A stretch of DNA of 64,000 bases, from contig NZ_CP097269.1 in the NCBI RefSeq assembly GCF_028473645.1, forward strand, positions 4,859,501 to 4,923,500, read 5' to 3'. The stretch comes from Acidovorax sp. GBBC 1281. GTDB lineage: Bacteria; Pseudomonadota; Gammaproteobacteria; Burkholderiales; Burkholderiaceae_C. This document shows, piece after piece, positions 1 to 8,648 of the stretch; position 1 is the stretch's first letter, and the number at the start of each line of letters is the position of its first letter. Under the pieces are notes generated by a model. It was not told where the DNA came from, searched no databases, and saw only the letters and a list, made by a program, of their open reading frames with translations. A program made the translations under genes and the position numbers.

Positions 1-1535
1 TCACGCGCATGGACGAGACCGCCGGGCGCATGCGCTCCGCGGCCGACCGTCTGTCGGAGATCCAGTACACCGTCACCGAACAGCTCAACAGCAACGTCAA
101 CGCGATCAACAGCCTGGCCAGCCGCATGGCCGGCGTGAACGAGCAGATCGCGCGCGCCACCGGCAACGGCCAATCGCCCAACGACCTGCTGGACCAGCGC
201 GACCAGATCATCCGCGAGATCAACCAGTACGTGCAGACCACGCAGGTGCAGGCCGACGACGGCACCGTGGGCCTGTTCGTCGCGGGCAGCCAGCCCCTGG
301 TGCTGGGCTCCACCGCCACGCAGCTGTCCGTGGGCGAGGCCACGTCCTTTCCCGGCAGCGGGCAGACCAAGCTGTTCTTCAACCGCCCCGGCGTGGCACC
401 GGTGGAGCTGGACGAGAACATGCTCGGCGGCGGCGAGGTCTCGGGCCTGCTGCGCTTCAACAACACCGATCTGGCCGAGGGCGTGAACCTGCTCGGCCGC
501 ATGGCGCAATCCATCGGCATGACGATGAACGCCCAGCACAAGCTGGGCCTCACGCTCGACGGACAGGCCGGCAAGGACCTGTTCTCGGTCCCCACCAGCA
601 TGCCCGGCTACACCAAGGGCACGGCCGTGGGCACCGTGTCGTTCAGCGACGCGACGAAGTTCGCCGCGTCCGACTATGAAGTGCGCTTCACCACGCCGCC
701 GGCCGGCCAGGTGGTGCGCATGTCCGACGGCAAGGCCACCGCCTTCACCGACCTGACCGACCTGGCCAGCAAGCAGATCGACGGGCTGAACTTCAACATG
801 ACGGCCGCAGGCGCCACGGGCGAGCGCGTGCTCTTCAAGCCCTTCAGCACCACGGCCGCGAACATCCAGGCCAAGGTGCTGTCGCCCCGCGACCTGGCCG
901 TGGCCAGCCCCGTCAACGCCGCCATGGGCAAGACCAACGGCGGGTCGATGCAGCTCACCAGCGTGCAGGCGACCTCCACGGGCTTCACCGCCCCTCCCAT
1001 TCCGGCGGGCGTGAGCCTGAGCTTCGCCGCCGGCCCGCCCACCACCTACACGGTGACGGGCTCGACCACGCCGCCCTCGGGCACCGCGGGCCTGGCCTAC
1101 ACGCCGGGCCAGCCCATCAAGATCGACGGCTGGGAACTGACGCTCAAGGGCACGCCCAACACCGGCGACACCGTCACGGTGGGCAATGCGCTCGATCCGC
1201 AATACGGCGACACCTACACCCGCAACGCCGGCAACGCCTCCGCGATGAACGCGCTGCGCGACGTGAAGATGTTCGACGAATCCACCATGAGCGACGGCTA
1301 CGCCGGCCTCATGGCGCAGGTGGGCACGCGCACGCAGAGCGCGCTGAACTCCGCCCAGCTGTCCACCACCATCGCGGGCAACCTCGAAAAGGACCGCACG
1401 GCCGTCTCGGGCGTGAACCTGGACGAAGAGGCCGCCAAGCTGATCCAATACCAGCAGGCCTACCAGGCCTCCGCGAAGGTCCTGCAGATCGCCCAGAGTA
1501 TTTTCGACAGCCTGATCCAGACGATGGGCCGATAA
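1..1535 (+). CDS. flgK: Flagellar hook-associated protein 1 FlgK (5' truncated by window edge)
   Basis: The frame is open from the first bases of the window, so the N-terminal part lies outside it; about 510 residues are visible. FlgK is the first hook-filament junction protein, exported by the flagellar type III system to the hook tip. The visible part starts in the coiled-coil region (SEIQYTVTEQLNSNVNAINSLA), which is typical of FlgK. It ends with the family's C-terminal helix (LDEEAAKLIQYQQAYQASAK, then a Q-I-A-Q-S-I-F-D tail). The middle is Thr/Gly-rich and variable, as expected for the surface domains. flgL follows after 18 bases, the usual flgK-flgL order at the end of a flagellar operon. 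The product is secure; only the true start is unknown. Confidence 0.96.
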   Translation, partial: TRMDETAGRMRSAADRLSEIQYTVTEQLNSNVNAINSLASRMAGVNEQIARATGNGQSPNDLLDQRDQIIREINQYVQTTQVQADDGTVGLFVAGSQPLVLGSTATQLSVGEATSFPGSGQTKLFFNRPGVAPVELDENMLGGGEVSGLLRFNNTDLAEGVNLLGRMAQSIGMTMNAQHKLGLTLDGQAGKDLFSVPTSMPGYTKGTAVGTVSFSDATKFAASDYEVRFTTPPAGQVVRMSDGKATAFTDLTDLASKQIDGLNFNMTAAGATGERVLFKPFSTTAANIQAKVLSPRDLAVASPVNAAMGKTNGGSMQLTSVQATSTGFTAPPIPAGVSLSFAAGPPTTYTVTGSTTPPSGTAGLAYTPGQPIKIDGWELTLKGTPNTGDTVTVGNALDPQYGDTYTRNAGNASAMNALRDVKMFDESTMSDGYAGLMAQVGTRTQSALNSAQLSTTIAGNLEKDRTAVSGVNLDEEAAKLIQYQQAYQASAKVLQIAQSIFDSLIQTMGR

Positions 1536-1553
1536 ACCGCGCCGGAGAAAGAC

Positions 1554-2840
1554 ATGGCCAACTTCTATCGCACCTCCACCGCCAACATGTACGACAACGC
1601 CCTGCGCAACCTGGGCACGCGGCAGACGGCGTTGTCCAACCTGCAGGAAAACCTCACCTCCGGCAAGCGCGTGGTGCGCGCCAGCGACGACCCGGTGGCC
1701 GCCGCGCAGGCAGAACGCGCGATGACCCGGCTGGCGCGCGTGCAGACCGACCAGCGCGCGCTGGAGAACCAGCGCAACTCCATCGCCCAGGCCGAATCGA
1801 CCATGGGCGAAGCCGTGGACCTGGTGCAGGAGGCCCGCCAGCTCATCGTGAGCGCCGGTAACGGATCGCTCACGCCCAACGACCGCAAGACCATCGCCAA
1901 CCAACTGCAGGGCCTTCGCGAGCAGCTGTCCTCCATGGTCAACCGCAAGGACAGCAACGGCATGCCGCTGCTGGGCGCCCTGGGCAGCGCGCTCACGCCG
2001 TTTCTCGGGCCGCAGTCCGGCAGCCCCGACTACACCTTCTCCGGCCTGCCCGGCCAGGGCTCGGGCACCGACAGTTCGCTGCCCCTGTCGCTGGACGGCG
2101 AATCGGCCTTCATGTTCGTGCCGCAGCGCGACGGCGCCTACAACGCCGCCGTCACCACCAGCTCGACCGACCACCTGCTGACCACCGACGGCATCAAGCC
2201 CACCGACACCAGCCTCATCACGGGCAACAACTACCAGATCGTCTTCAGCGGCGTAGGCCCGGGCGCCACGGCCGGCACCACCACGGCCACGTACACCATC
2301 ACCAACACCACCACCGGCGTGTCGTCCGCGCCCGTGACGGTGCCCGACTTTCCGTCCGACAAGCCGGTGAGCATCGGCGTGACCGGCATCCCCGGCATGA
2401 GCTTCAACATCACCGGCACGCCCGTCAAGAAGGTCGATGGCACCTACAGCCTCTCGCCCGCCAACGGCGACAGCATCTCGCTGCAGCCCAGCGCCAGCAT
2501 CTTCAGCACGCTGGACAGCGCCATCCGCGACATCGGCAACGCCACCACCAGCGGCGCGGCCTCGCAGGCCGTGGGCCAGGCCCTGAACAACATCGACATC
2601 GGCATGGAGCGCATGCACAACATGCGGGGCTACGCGGGCGAACTGCTCAACCGCGCCGACCGCATCACGGGCGACCAGGACAAGCGCGCCGTGCAGCTCG
2701 AAGCCGACCGTTCGCGCGCGGAGGATCTCGATATGATCAAGGGCATTTCCGACTTCCAGAACAACCAGGTCGGGTATGAAGCGGCCCTGAAGTCCTATGC
2801 CCAGGTGCAGAAGCTGTCCCTCTTCAACTACATCGGCTGA
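1554..2840 (+). CDS. flgL: Flagellar hook-associated protein 3 FlgL
   Basis: A 428-residue protein of the flagellin superfamily and the second junction protein between hook and filament. The N-terminal helices carry the typical run LTSGKRVVRASDDPVAAAQA around residues 34-53. The C-terminal helix ends YAQVQKLSLFNYIG, the FlgL-type ending. Residues about 140-310 form a longer Ser/Thr/Gly-rich variable insert, so the protein is longer than the roughly 317 residues of enterobacterial FlgL. The ATG is preceded by GGAGAAAG, a good ribosome-binding site. It lies 18 bases after flgK and is almost certainly co-transcribed with it. Confidence 0.96.
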   Translation: MANFYRTSTANMYDNALRNLGTRQTALSNLQENLTSGKRVVRASDDPVAAAQAERAMTRLARVQTDQRALENQRNSIAQAESTMGEAVDLVQEARQLIVSAGNGSLTPNDRKTIANQLQGLREQLSSMVNRKDSNGMPLLGALGSALTPFLGPQSGSPDYTFSGLPGQGSGTDSSLPLSLDGESAFMFVPQRDGAYNAAVTTSSTDHLLTTDGIKPTDTSLITGNNYQIVFSGVGPGATAGTTTATYTITNTTTGVSSAPVTVPDFPSDKPVSIGVTGIPGMSFNITGTPVKKVDGTYSLSPANGDSISLQPSASIFSTLDSAIRDIGNATTSGAASQAVGQALNNIDIGMERMHNMRGYAGELLNRADRITGDQDKRAVQLEADRSRAEDLDMIKGISDFQNNQVGYEAALKSYAQVQKLSLFNYIG

Positions 2841-2871
2841 GCCCGCGCGGTAACGGCCGCCTTCGCATCCC

Positions 2872-4128
2872 ATGGTCCAATCCGTTCTTGGCAGCCTTCT
2901 CCTCGGTTACCGCCCACTGTGGAACCAGGCGCGGCGCCTGGCAGCCGTGCAGCTCTATGTGCAAAGCGACGGCGCCGCTGTCGTGGATGCGCCCCACCTG
3001 CTGCGCACCTTGCAGGAACTGTGGAGCGCCAGCTCGCCCCCCCTGCTGCTGTCCCCGCAAACGCCGCAGCTGCTCACCGACCTGCTCACCCAGGCGCCGC
3101 GCGGCGCCCCCTGGATCGAAGTGCGCAACGAATGGCTGGGCGATCCGGCCTTGCTCGCCCAGGTGCAGGCCGCCCACCAGCGCGGCCTGAAACTCGTCTG
3201 GCGCGGCGAACTGCACCACCTGCCCGAACCCGCCGTGGCCGGCTGCTTCGACAACAGCCTGCTCACCCTCAGCGCCGCCGACGCCATGGCCGCGCTCAAG
3301 GCCACCGCCGCCGTGCCCCGCGCCGGATCGGGCGCCCCCCACGCCGCCGCAGGCCAGCAGCCGCAGCAGCCCAGCCCCGTGCTGGCCGGACAGATGTACG
3401 AGAACGTGGCCAGCCGCGCCCTCATGGAACACTGCCTGGACCGGCACAAGGCCCTGGCACTGGCCGGCTGGCCCGCAGAAGACGTGCTGTACGAACTGCG
3501 CCACCAGCCGCCCCAGCCCGGGCACGACACCGTGCTCAAGCTGATGAAGGCCATCGACGCCGAACAGTCGCTGGAGGCCTTCGAGCAGATCCTGGGCGAA
3601 GACCCGTTGCTCGCCTACCGCTTCATGGTCTATACCAACTCGGCCGCGCTGGGCCTGCGCACCGGCGTGGATTCGCTGCGGCGCGGCCTGGTGATGATGG
3701 GCTACGGCTCGCTCAAGCGCTGGCTGTCGGACCAACTGCCGCACGCCAGCACCGACCCCAACCTGCAGCCCATCCGCGAATCCATGGTGCTGCGCGCCCG
3801 CCTGACCGAGCGCCTGCTGGACGCCGGCGTGGAAAACGACCTGCGGCGCGAAATCTACCTGTGCGGCCTGCTCTCGCAGATGGACGACCTGCTGGGCGAA
3901 CCCCTGGGCGCCATCCTGCGCCGCCTGCCTTTGTCCGAACGCATCTACGACGCCACCGTGCTGCACACCGGACCGTACGCGGCCAGCCTGGAGATGGCCT
4001 GCGCGCTGGAGACGGACAACGGCGCGGCGATCCGCCAACTGTGCGAAACGCACGAGATGGACCTGGAAGAGGTGAATCGGGGGTTGCTGCGGGTGCTGGC
4101 GGATCTGGATGTGAAGCGCGGGGGTTGA
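2872..4128 (+). CDS. HDOD domain protein (degenerate EAL-HDOD type)
   Basis: A 418-residue protein. The C-terminal half (about 200-400) looks like an HDOD domain: K-L-M-K-A-I-D near 223, then QILGEDPLLAYRFMVYTNSA, then an RGLVMMGYGSLKRWL segment. HDOD domains resemble HD phosphohydrolases but usually lack the metal-binding His/Asp pair. They act in signalling and often sit beside motility genes. The first 180 residues could be a degraded EAL domain, as in YuxH-type proteins, but no intact EAL catalytic signature is visible. It lies 31 bases after flgL on the same strand, so it may be read with the flagellar operon. The exact function is unknown. Confidence 0.8.
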   Translation: MVQSVLGSLLLGYRPLWNQARRLAAVQLYVQSDGAAVVDAPHLLRTLQELWSASSPPLLLSPQTPQLLTDLLTQAPRGAPWIEVRNEWLGDPALLAQVQAAHQRGLKLVWRGELHHLPEPAVAGCFDNSLLTLSAADAMAALKATAAVPRAGSGAPHAAAGQQPQQPSPVLAGQMYENVASRALMEHCLDRHKALALAGWPAEDVLYELRHQPPQPGHDTVLKLMKAIDAEQSLEAFEQILGEDPLLAYRFMVYTNSAALGLRTGVDSLRRGLVMMGYGSLKRWLSDQLPHASTDPNLQPIRESMVLRARLTERLLDAGVENDLRREIYLCGLLSQMDDLLGEPLGAILRRLPLSERIYDATVLHTGPYAASLEMACALETDNGAAIRQLCETHEMDLEEVNRGLLRVLADLDVKRGG

Positions 4129-4412
4129 GATTCAATGCGCTTGGAGCGCTCGAGGAATGGTTTCGCGCTCTTCGTTAACAGGGTGCCGCCCATCCCGATC
4201 ATTTAACGGCATTGATTCTTTCCGCCCAAGGCCTCTGCCGGCTGTTTCGCGCCCATCTCTGGCGTGGTGTGCGAGTGGTCGCACATTCCGGCCGTTGCCC
4301 CGATTAGCACCCAGGTAGTAGCCCCTCGTTGCGCACTGCATCGAGGCTGCGCAAGCCTGCTTTCTTTCATGCCGGCCCGATCAGAATAGCGCTTCTGGCT
4401 GACCATCCTGTG
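4129..4412. other. Intergenic region upstream of the IS element, no gene seen
   Basis: These 284 bases between the HDOD gene and the left end of the IS5-type element hold only short open frames. Their codon use is implausible and their products are not recognised. No tRNA, repeat copy or convincing terminator was found. The composition is less GC-biased than the neighbouring genes, consistent with non-coding sequence. Confidence 0.5.
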
Positions 4413-5694
4413 GGGAGCCTCTCACAACCCCATGTTTGACGAATCCGAATAGGGAGGAGTGGGCGCCAGTAGCCGTTTGAGCGTGATGAGGCCCAGCAAC
4501 GGTCTGCGCCTGGGTGCATGAGGGGCCTTGCAGGCCCGGTGGCTCAGGCTTTCACCGTTTGCAGGCGCACTTGTGCCTTGCCAGTGGCGGGCTTGAAGAA
4601 AGCATCCACGCCCCGATGCAGGAACCAGGCCAGTCGCTTCATGTTGTAGCAGGCGGCCATCATCGTCATCCCCACCGTGGCGCGCGCCTGTCCGATGGTG
4701 CGCACGAACTTGCCCCCCAGGTGGCGGATACCGGCGAACACGTGCTCCACCTTGGCTCGTTTCTTTGCGATGCGCTGGTTGCGCCCCTTCTGGCATTCGC
4801 TCTGTGGTCGGCCCGCCTGCGCACGGCGCTGCATCGCATCCACGAATCCCAGCACTTTCAGCATCTGGCACCTTTGGCGGCTCGGGTAGGCTTTGTCCGC
4901 ATGCACTGCCCGCCCGGTGTTGTGCATGTCCAGCACCTCATCGAAGTGGTGCCCGTCGTGCTCGCTGGCCGTGCCCGTGGCGAGGCGGCGGATGAAGCCG
5001 TGCTTGAGGTCCACGCTCACGCTGAGCTTGTAGCCGAAGTGGCTTTTGCCGTGCTTCTTCGTGTGCGTGGCCTCCACATCCTTTTGCCTGCGTCGCGCTT
5101 GGCTCCAGTCCGGCTGCCCGCCTTGTGCCAGCGTTCGCCGCTCCTGCTGGCCGATGTGCTGTCGGGGCGCGGGCACCAGCGTGGCATCAATGGCTTGCCC
5201 GCCCCGGGCGATGTAGCCGTGGCGCTGCAGTTGGGCATCCACCCCCTGGAACAAGGCCGTTGCCCCGCCCACGCCAAGGCGCTCGCCAAAGCGCCAGATC
5301 GTTTTGCGGTCCGGCACGTTCATCGCATCCTGCAACAGGCAAAACCGCTGGTAGCTCCCCCGGTCCAGCAACTGATACTCCATCTGCTCATCGGACAGGT
5401 TGTACAGCCGCTTCAACACCAGGATGCGCACCATCACCTCGGTGGGGTAGGCGGGCCGACCGCCCCGGCGGCCACCCCCGCGTTCGATCAAGGCATCCAC
5501 CAGCCGGGCCAGTTCTGCGAAGTCGATGTGCCGCGCGATCACCTGCAGCGGATCGCCCACCTCATCTCTCTTGTGTTGGCGCGAGGCCTCAGCGAACAGG
5601 TCGAACTTCAGGGCGCTACGGGGAGTGATCATGGCAAAGGATGGAGCACGCATTCTCGATCAACAAGGGACCGGATGGGTTTTGAGAGGTTCCC
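4413..5694 (-). mobile_element. IS5-type insertion sequence, about 1.28 kb
   Basis: The ends are imperfect inverted repeats of about 18 bp. The left end reads gggagcctctcacaaccc (4413-4430). The reverse complement of the right end reads gggaacctctcaaaaccc (5677-5694), with two mismatches. One intact transposase gene fills the element, reading right to left. The sequences flanking the two ends do not give an obvious target-site duplication. Either the ends extend slightly further, the duplication has decayed, or the insertion was followed by rearrangement. The family assignment rests on the transposase. Confidence 0.8.
4544..5653 (-). CDS. IS5 family transposase
   Basis: A 369-residue DDE transposase. 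Catalytic residues fit D156 (GGQAIDATLVPAP), D253 (RAVHADKAYPSRQ) and E303 (KKRAKVEHVFAGIR), the IS5-type spacing. The N-terminal region has the typical GGRPAYPTEVMVRILVLKRL and LSDEQMEYQLLDRGSYQRF segments. There are no stop codons or frameshifts, so the enzyme looks intact and the element could still be active. The start at 5653 gives 369 residues. An internal ATG (the MITPRSALKF frame, about 21 bases later) is an equally good alternative. The gene lies inside the inverted repeats described for this element. Confidence 0.93.
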   Translation of the reverse strand: MRAPSFAMITPRSALKFDLFAEASRQHKRDEVGDPLQVIARHIDFAELARLVDALIERGGGRRGGRPAYPTEVMVRILVLKRLYNLSDEQMEYQLLDRGSYQRFCLLQDAMNVPDRKTIWRFGERLGVGGATALFQGVDAQLQRHGYIARGGQAIDATLVPAPRQHIGQQERRTLAQGGQPDWSQARRRQKDVEATHTKKHGKSHFGYKLSVSVDLKHGFIRRLATGTASEHDGHHFDEVLDMHNTGRAVHADKAYPSRQRCQMLKVLGFVDAMQRRAQAGRPQSECQKGRNQRIAKKRAKVEHVFAGIRHLGGKFVRTIGQARATVGMTMMAACYNMKRLAWFLHRGVDAFFKPATGKAQVRLQTVKA

Positions 5695-5908
5695 GATGGA
5701 ATGCCCAGATGCCTCAATCATTGGCTTTCACGACATCCAGGGTGATGCGCAGCCATGCGGAGGTCAATCTTCTGGTCACTGCATGCAGGGTCGATCCAAG
5801 AGACAACCTTTGCAGAACCAAGGCCCACTGCTGCCCAAGAGCCCTTGAAACGCAAAGGGCGGCCGGGGCCCGAGGGCTGTGCGGGCCGCCCTTCACCGAT
5901 GGGAGCGA
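5695..5908. other. Intergenic region right of the IS element, with a hairpin
   Basis: No credible gene was recognised between the IS right end and the next repeat copy. A 10-bp perfect inverted repeat, aagggcggcc (5855-5864) against ggccgccctt (5884-5893), could form a stem with a 19-base loop. It has no following T run, so terminator function is doubtful. The region may contain remnants of sequence disrupted by the IS insertion, but nothing identifiable remains. Confidence 0.4.
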
Positions 5909-5963
5909 AAAGTGCCTCCAGCGCAATTAGAACCAAGGCATGCCGCTATATTTGTCATAGCAA
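5909..5963 (+). repeat. Dispersed intergenic repeat, copy 1
   Basis: This carries the core tgcctccagcgcaatt (5913-5928) followed by ccaaggcatgcc and the terminal palindrome gctatatttgtcatagca (5945-5962). Layout and spacing match the copies at 10827, 32674, 42457 and 45991. It sits between the IS element and the 3' end of the LysR gene. Confidence 0.65.
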
Positions 5964-5983
5964 TCCGCACGAACGTGCGGGGA

Positions 5984-6883
5984 TCAGCCAAAGCCCGCCG
6001 CCAGCACCCCGCGCGCCTCGCGCACGAAGTCCGACTCCCCGGCCCGGGGCGGCAGCAGATAAAAGCCCGCCTGCGGCAAGGCCGGCAGGCCGTGCGGCGC
6101 CGGCAGCACCCGCACGCCGGGGCACAGCGCCGACGCATTGAGGCAGGCCACGCCCAGGCCCGCCGCCAGCGCCGACTGGAGCCCCGCCACGCCCGAGGCC
6201 AGCAGCGCGATGCGGTAAGGCACCCGGCGGCGCTCCAGCAGCGCCACGGTGAACTGGTGCAGCGAACAGCTGTCGGGCAGCGCGAGCAGGCGCAGCGGCT
6301 CGCCCCTCACGCGCGTGACGCCGGGGGCGGCCATCCAGTGCAGGGCCTCCTGGCGCAGCAACGACGCCTTGGCCACGGGGGCCCTGGCGGCAGGCCGTGC
6401 GCGGGCCGCGCCAGCCGCCGTGCGCGCGGCGGGCAAGGCCATGGTCAGCCCCACGTCGAACTCGCCGCTGGCATAGCCCGCTTCGACCAGCCCGCTTTTC
6501 TGCACCGTGACCTGCAGCCGCACCTGCGGGTATTGCGCCTCCACGCGCGCCAGCAGGCCCGCCAGATCGGCCGGGCGGAAGTAATCGGTGACACCGAGCC
6601 GCAGCGTGCCCTGCAGCGCCACGCCGTGCAGGTCGCGCCAGGCCGCTTCGCTCAGCGCGAGCAGTTGGCGCGCATGGCCGAGCAGCCGCTCGCCCGCCGC
6701 CGTGGGCGCCACGCCGGCCTTGGAGCGCAGCAGCAGCGACTGGCCGGCCTGCTCTTCGAGCTTGCGCAACTGCTCGCTGACGGCCGACTGCGACAGGAAG
6801 ACCCGCGGCGCGCCGGCCGTGAGGCTGCCCGCGTCGATCACGGCGGCGAAGGTGCGAAGCTGGTCGAGAGGGAAGGCATGCAT
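5984..6883 (-). CDS. LysR family transcriptional regulator
   Basis: A regulator of about 299 residues. The N-terminal winged helix is clear: FPLDQLRTFAAVIDAGS, then FLSQSAVSEQLRKLEEQAGQ as the recognition helix, then TAAGERLLGHARQLL. A periplasmic-binding-protein-like effector domain follows from about residue 90 (GTLRLGVTDYF). The start at 6883 (MHAFPLDQLRTF) is preferred over an in-frame ATG at 6925, because that ATG lies inside the putative operator. The gene is divergent from a tautomerase gene 110 bases away, which is the likely target. The inducer is unknown. Confidence 0.92.
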   Translation of the reverse strand: MHAFPLDQLRTFAAVIDAGSLTAGAPRVFLSQSAVSEQLRKLEEQAGQSLLLRSKAGVAPTAAGERLLGHARQLLALSEAAWRDLHGVALQGTLRLGVTDYFRPADLAGLLARVEAQYPQVRLQVTVQKSGLVEAGYASGEFDVGLTMALPAARTAAGAARARPAARAPVAKASLLRQEALHWMAAPGVTRVRGEPLRLLALPDSCSLHQFTVALLERRRVPYRIALLASGVAGLQSALAAGLGVACLNASALCPGVRVLPAPHGLPALPQAGFYLLPPRAGESDFVREARGVLAAGFG

Positions 6884-6910
6884 GGTCCAGTGAATCCAAC
6901 GGTAAAACCG

Positions 6911-6925
6911 ATGGATGGTATCCAT
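6911..6925. promoter_or_regulatory. Putative LysR-type operator (T-N11-A dyad)
   Basis: The sequence ATGGATGGTATCCAT is a perfect 6-bp dyad around a 3-base centre and fits the T-N11-A pattern bound by LysR regulators. It lies 28 bases upstream of the chosen LysR start and 68 bases upstream of the divergent tautomerase gene, where an autoregulatory site is expected. There is no experimental support. Confidence 0.5.
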
Positions 6926-6993
6926 GAATCCCGCTTTTCAGGAAGGTGAATTCGGCGAAAAATCACGGCATCCCTTCAACGAGCACCCGCACC

Positions 6994-7392
6994 ATGCCCC
7001 ACATCGCCATCCACCTGTCCGGCCCCGCCGATATCGCCCTGGCCCGCCGCGCGACCGCGGCTGTCGCCGACATCACCCAGAACGTACTGGGCAAGGCCCT
7101 GCCCGTGATCGCCACCACGGTGCAGTTCATCGCGGCCGACCAATGGTTCATCGGGGGTGTCTCGCTGGCCGAGCTGGGCCAGACCGCCTTCCACCTGGAC
7201 ATCAGCATCACCGACGAGACCAACACAAAGGCGGAGAAGGCGCGCTACCTGCGCGAGATCCATGCCGCGTTCGCCGGCCTGCTGCCCAGCCTGCACGAGG
7301 TGAGCTACATCCACCTGATCGATGCCCGCGCGGCCGCCTACGGCTACGGCGGACGCAGCCAGGAATGGCGGCACCAGCAGGCCGGCGTGTAG
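6994..7392 (+). CDS. Tautomerase family protein
   Basis: A 132-residue protein starting MPHIAIHLSGPADI. After removal of Met, Pro would be N-terminal, the general-base residue of the 4-oxalocrotonate tautomerase superfamily. The length is about twice that of the smallest members and resembles the larger single-domain tautomerases. The C-terminal half contains HEVSYIHLIDARAAAYGYGG. The start at 6994 is chosen because it places Pro at position 2; the frame continues upstream to 6946. It is divergently arranged with the LysR gene, suggesting a small regulated catabolic or detoxifying enzyme. The substrate cannot be read from the sequence. Confidence 0.82.
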   Translation: MPHIAIHLSGPADIALARRATAAVADITQNVLGKALPVIATTVQFIAADQWFIGGVSLAELGQTAFHLDISITDETNTKAEKARYLREIHAAFAGLLPSLHEVSYIHLIDARAAAYGYGGRSQEWRHQQAGV

Positions 7393-7438
7393 CGGCGCAG
7401 GCTGGGCGCAGGTCCTGTCACGCCCTGCGGCGGCGCCG

Positions 7439-7702
7439 TCAGCGCATCGGGATGACGAACACCCGGCGGCGCGCCTCGCAGCCCGGGCCGTCGTAGGGCG
7501 TGCTGTCGCGCTCCCAGCCCGGCCCCGGCGACACCTGGGCGCAGACGCGCTTGCCGTCGACCTTGCTGCGCCAGAAGTACCACGGCGCGGGCGCGGCGCC
7601 CACAGCGCCGGCCAGGCATGCGGCCGCCAGCAGCGCGGCGCCGCAACGCAGGGCGAAGGCACCGGCCTGGCGGGTGCGGGAATCGGGCTGCGACGAGGTC
7701 AT
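7439..7702 (-). CDS. Small exported protein of unknown function
   Basis: An 87-residue protein with a basic N-terminus, a hydrophobic stretch (about 13-34, ALRCGAALLAAACLAGAVGA) and a likely signal peptidase site after AVGAA. The mature part is short and contains WYFWRSKVDGKRVCAQVSPG. Its two Cys residues (in VCAQ and PGCEA) could form a disulfide in the periplasm. I do not recognise a family. Codon use is normal for the region and the gene is isolated, converging on the tautomerase gene. The upstream gene on the same strand ends at 7785 on the far side of an 82-base gap. Confidence 0.6.
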   Translation of the reverse strand: MTSSQPDSRTRQAGAFALRCGAALLAAACLAGAVGAAPAPWYFWRSKVDGKRVCAQVSPGPGWERDSTPYDGPGCEARRRVFVIPMR

Positions 7703-7784
7703 GGCGTGTCTTTGACATGGCTGTTGAGCATGGACGGGGCGCGGCCTGCGGCGCCGCCTCGTTGCCATTGTGAGGGCCCGGGCT

Positions 7785-8645
7785 TCAATCCACGGGCGCC
7801 GAGACGATCCACCCCTCCAGCGGGTCCAGCCCCGGCGGCAGGCCGTACAGCGCATCGCCCTGCCGGTGGCGCTGCTCCGCCCATGCGGCCTGCACCAGGC
7901 ACAGCACGGCGTCCAGGCGGTCGCCGCTGGCGTCGTCCACCAGCGCATCGCGCTGCGCGTGCGTGAGCTTGAGCCGCAGCCCCAGCCGGGTGGCGCCGTT
8001 CTCCAGCGCCGTGACCAGGTCCTTGCGGGCGATGAGGCGGTCGGGCGTCTGCTTGGCGCGGTCGTCGCTCTTGTAGCTGCGCCGGGCCAGGATCTCGCGC
8101 GCCAGCAGGCCGGGGTAGGCCTCCAGCGCCACGCGGGCCGGATCGCCCGCATGCAGGCCGGGCAGGTGCACGCCGGCATCCAGCAGCAGCGGCACGCCCG
8201 CGTGCAGCATGTAGGCGACGGGCGGGTTGACCCATTTCATCGACGGGCTGGAGCCCGCCGGCCCGTCGGCGGCCCGGTGGGCGAACTTGGCCCCCGCCGG
8301 GCGCGCATCGCAGAACGCCGCGAAGGTGTCGCGGATCTGCGCGCGGCTCAGGCCCCGGTAGTGCTGCATGCTCGCGTGCCAGGTGAGCGGCCAGCCCAGG
8401 TGCGCCAGCAGCTCGCGCGGCAGGCCGAACGGCAGGTCGAACCCGCCCACCCACATGCGCGGCTCGGCCAGCCAGCGTCCGAAGCCCGCCAGCGTGTCGA
8501 AGGTCTCCAGGCCCGACAGCACCACCCGTGGCCCGGCCAGTTGCCCGCTGGCGACCACGATGGGTTTGCGCCGGCTGGGGCTGCTGGAGAAATCGCAGCC
8601 GATCAGCATCGGCAGCGGCGGCACGGCGCTGGCACCCGCATCCAT
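7785..8645 (-). CDS. DUF429 domain protein
   Basis: A 286-residue protein. The N-terminal segment MLIGCDFSSSPSRRKPIVVA and the later ARKDLVTALENGATRL and DDASGDRLDAVLCLVQAAWA segments resemble the DUF429 family, predicted to have an RNase H-like fold. The Asp residues near the start and in the DRLDAVLC segment could be the acidic cluster. The ATG at 8645 follows the stop of the EamA gene by three bases, suggesting translational coupling. An internal Met 12 residues in is an alternative start. The biochemical function of the family is not established. Confidence 0.75.
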   Translation of the reverse strand: MDAGASAVPPLPMLIGCDFSSSPSRRKPIVVASGQLAGPRVVLSGLETFDTLAGFGRWLAEPRMWVGGFDLPFGLPRELLAHLGWPLTWHASMQHYRGLSRAQIRDTFAAFCDARPAGAKFAHRAADGPAGSSPSMKWVNPPVAYMLHAGVPLLLDAGVHLPGLHAGDPARVALEAYPGLLAREILARRSYKSDDRAKQTPDRLIARKDLVTALENGATRLGLRLKLTHAQRDALVDDASGDRLDAVLCLVQAAWAEQRHRQGDALYGLPPGLDPLEGWIVSAPVD

Positions 8646-8648
8646 GCC

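Noticed and set aside
2824..4053. A 409-codon frame antisense to the HDOD gene
   Set aside because: No domain, an unnatural Gln/His/Gly-rich composition, and no ribosome-binding site; the sense frame carries an HDOD domain.
4132..4406. Two short open frames on the minus strand left of the IS element
   Set aside because: Products are short, basic and unrecognised, codon use is poor, and there is no ribosome-binding site.
4405..5702. Target-site duplication of the IS5-type element
   Set aside because: Bases beside the two inverted repeats (tgtg on the left, gatg on the right) do not match well enough over 2-9 bases to call a duplication.
5714..5936. Short minus-strand frames right of the IS element
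   Set aside because: They may be remnants of a gene cut by the insertion, but no family could be recognised and no start signal is present.
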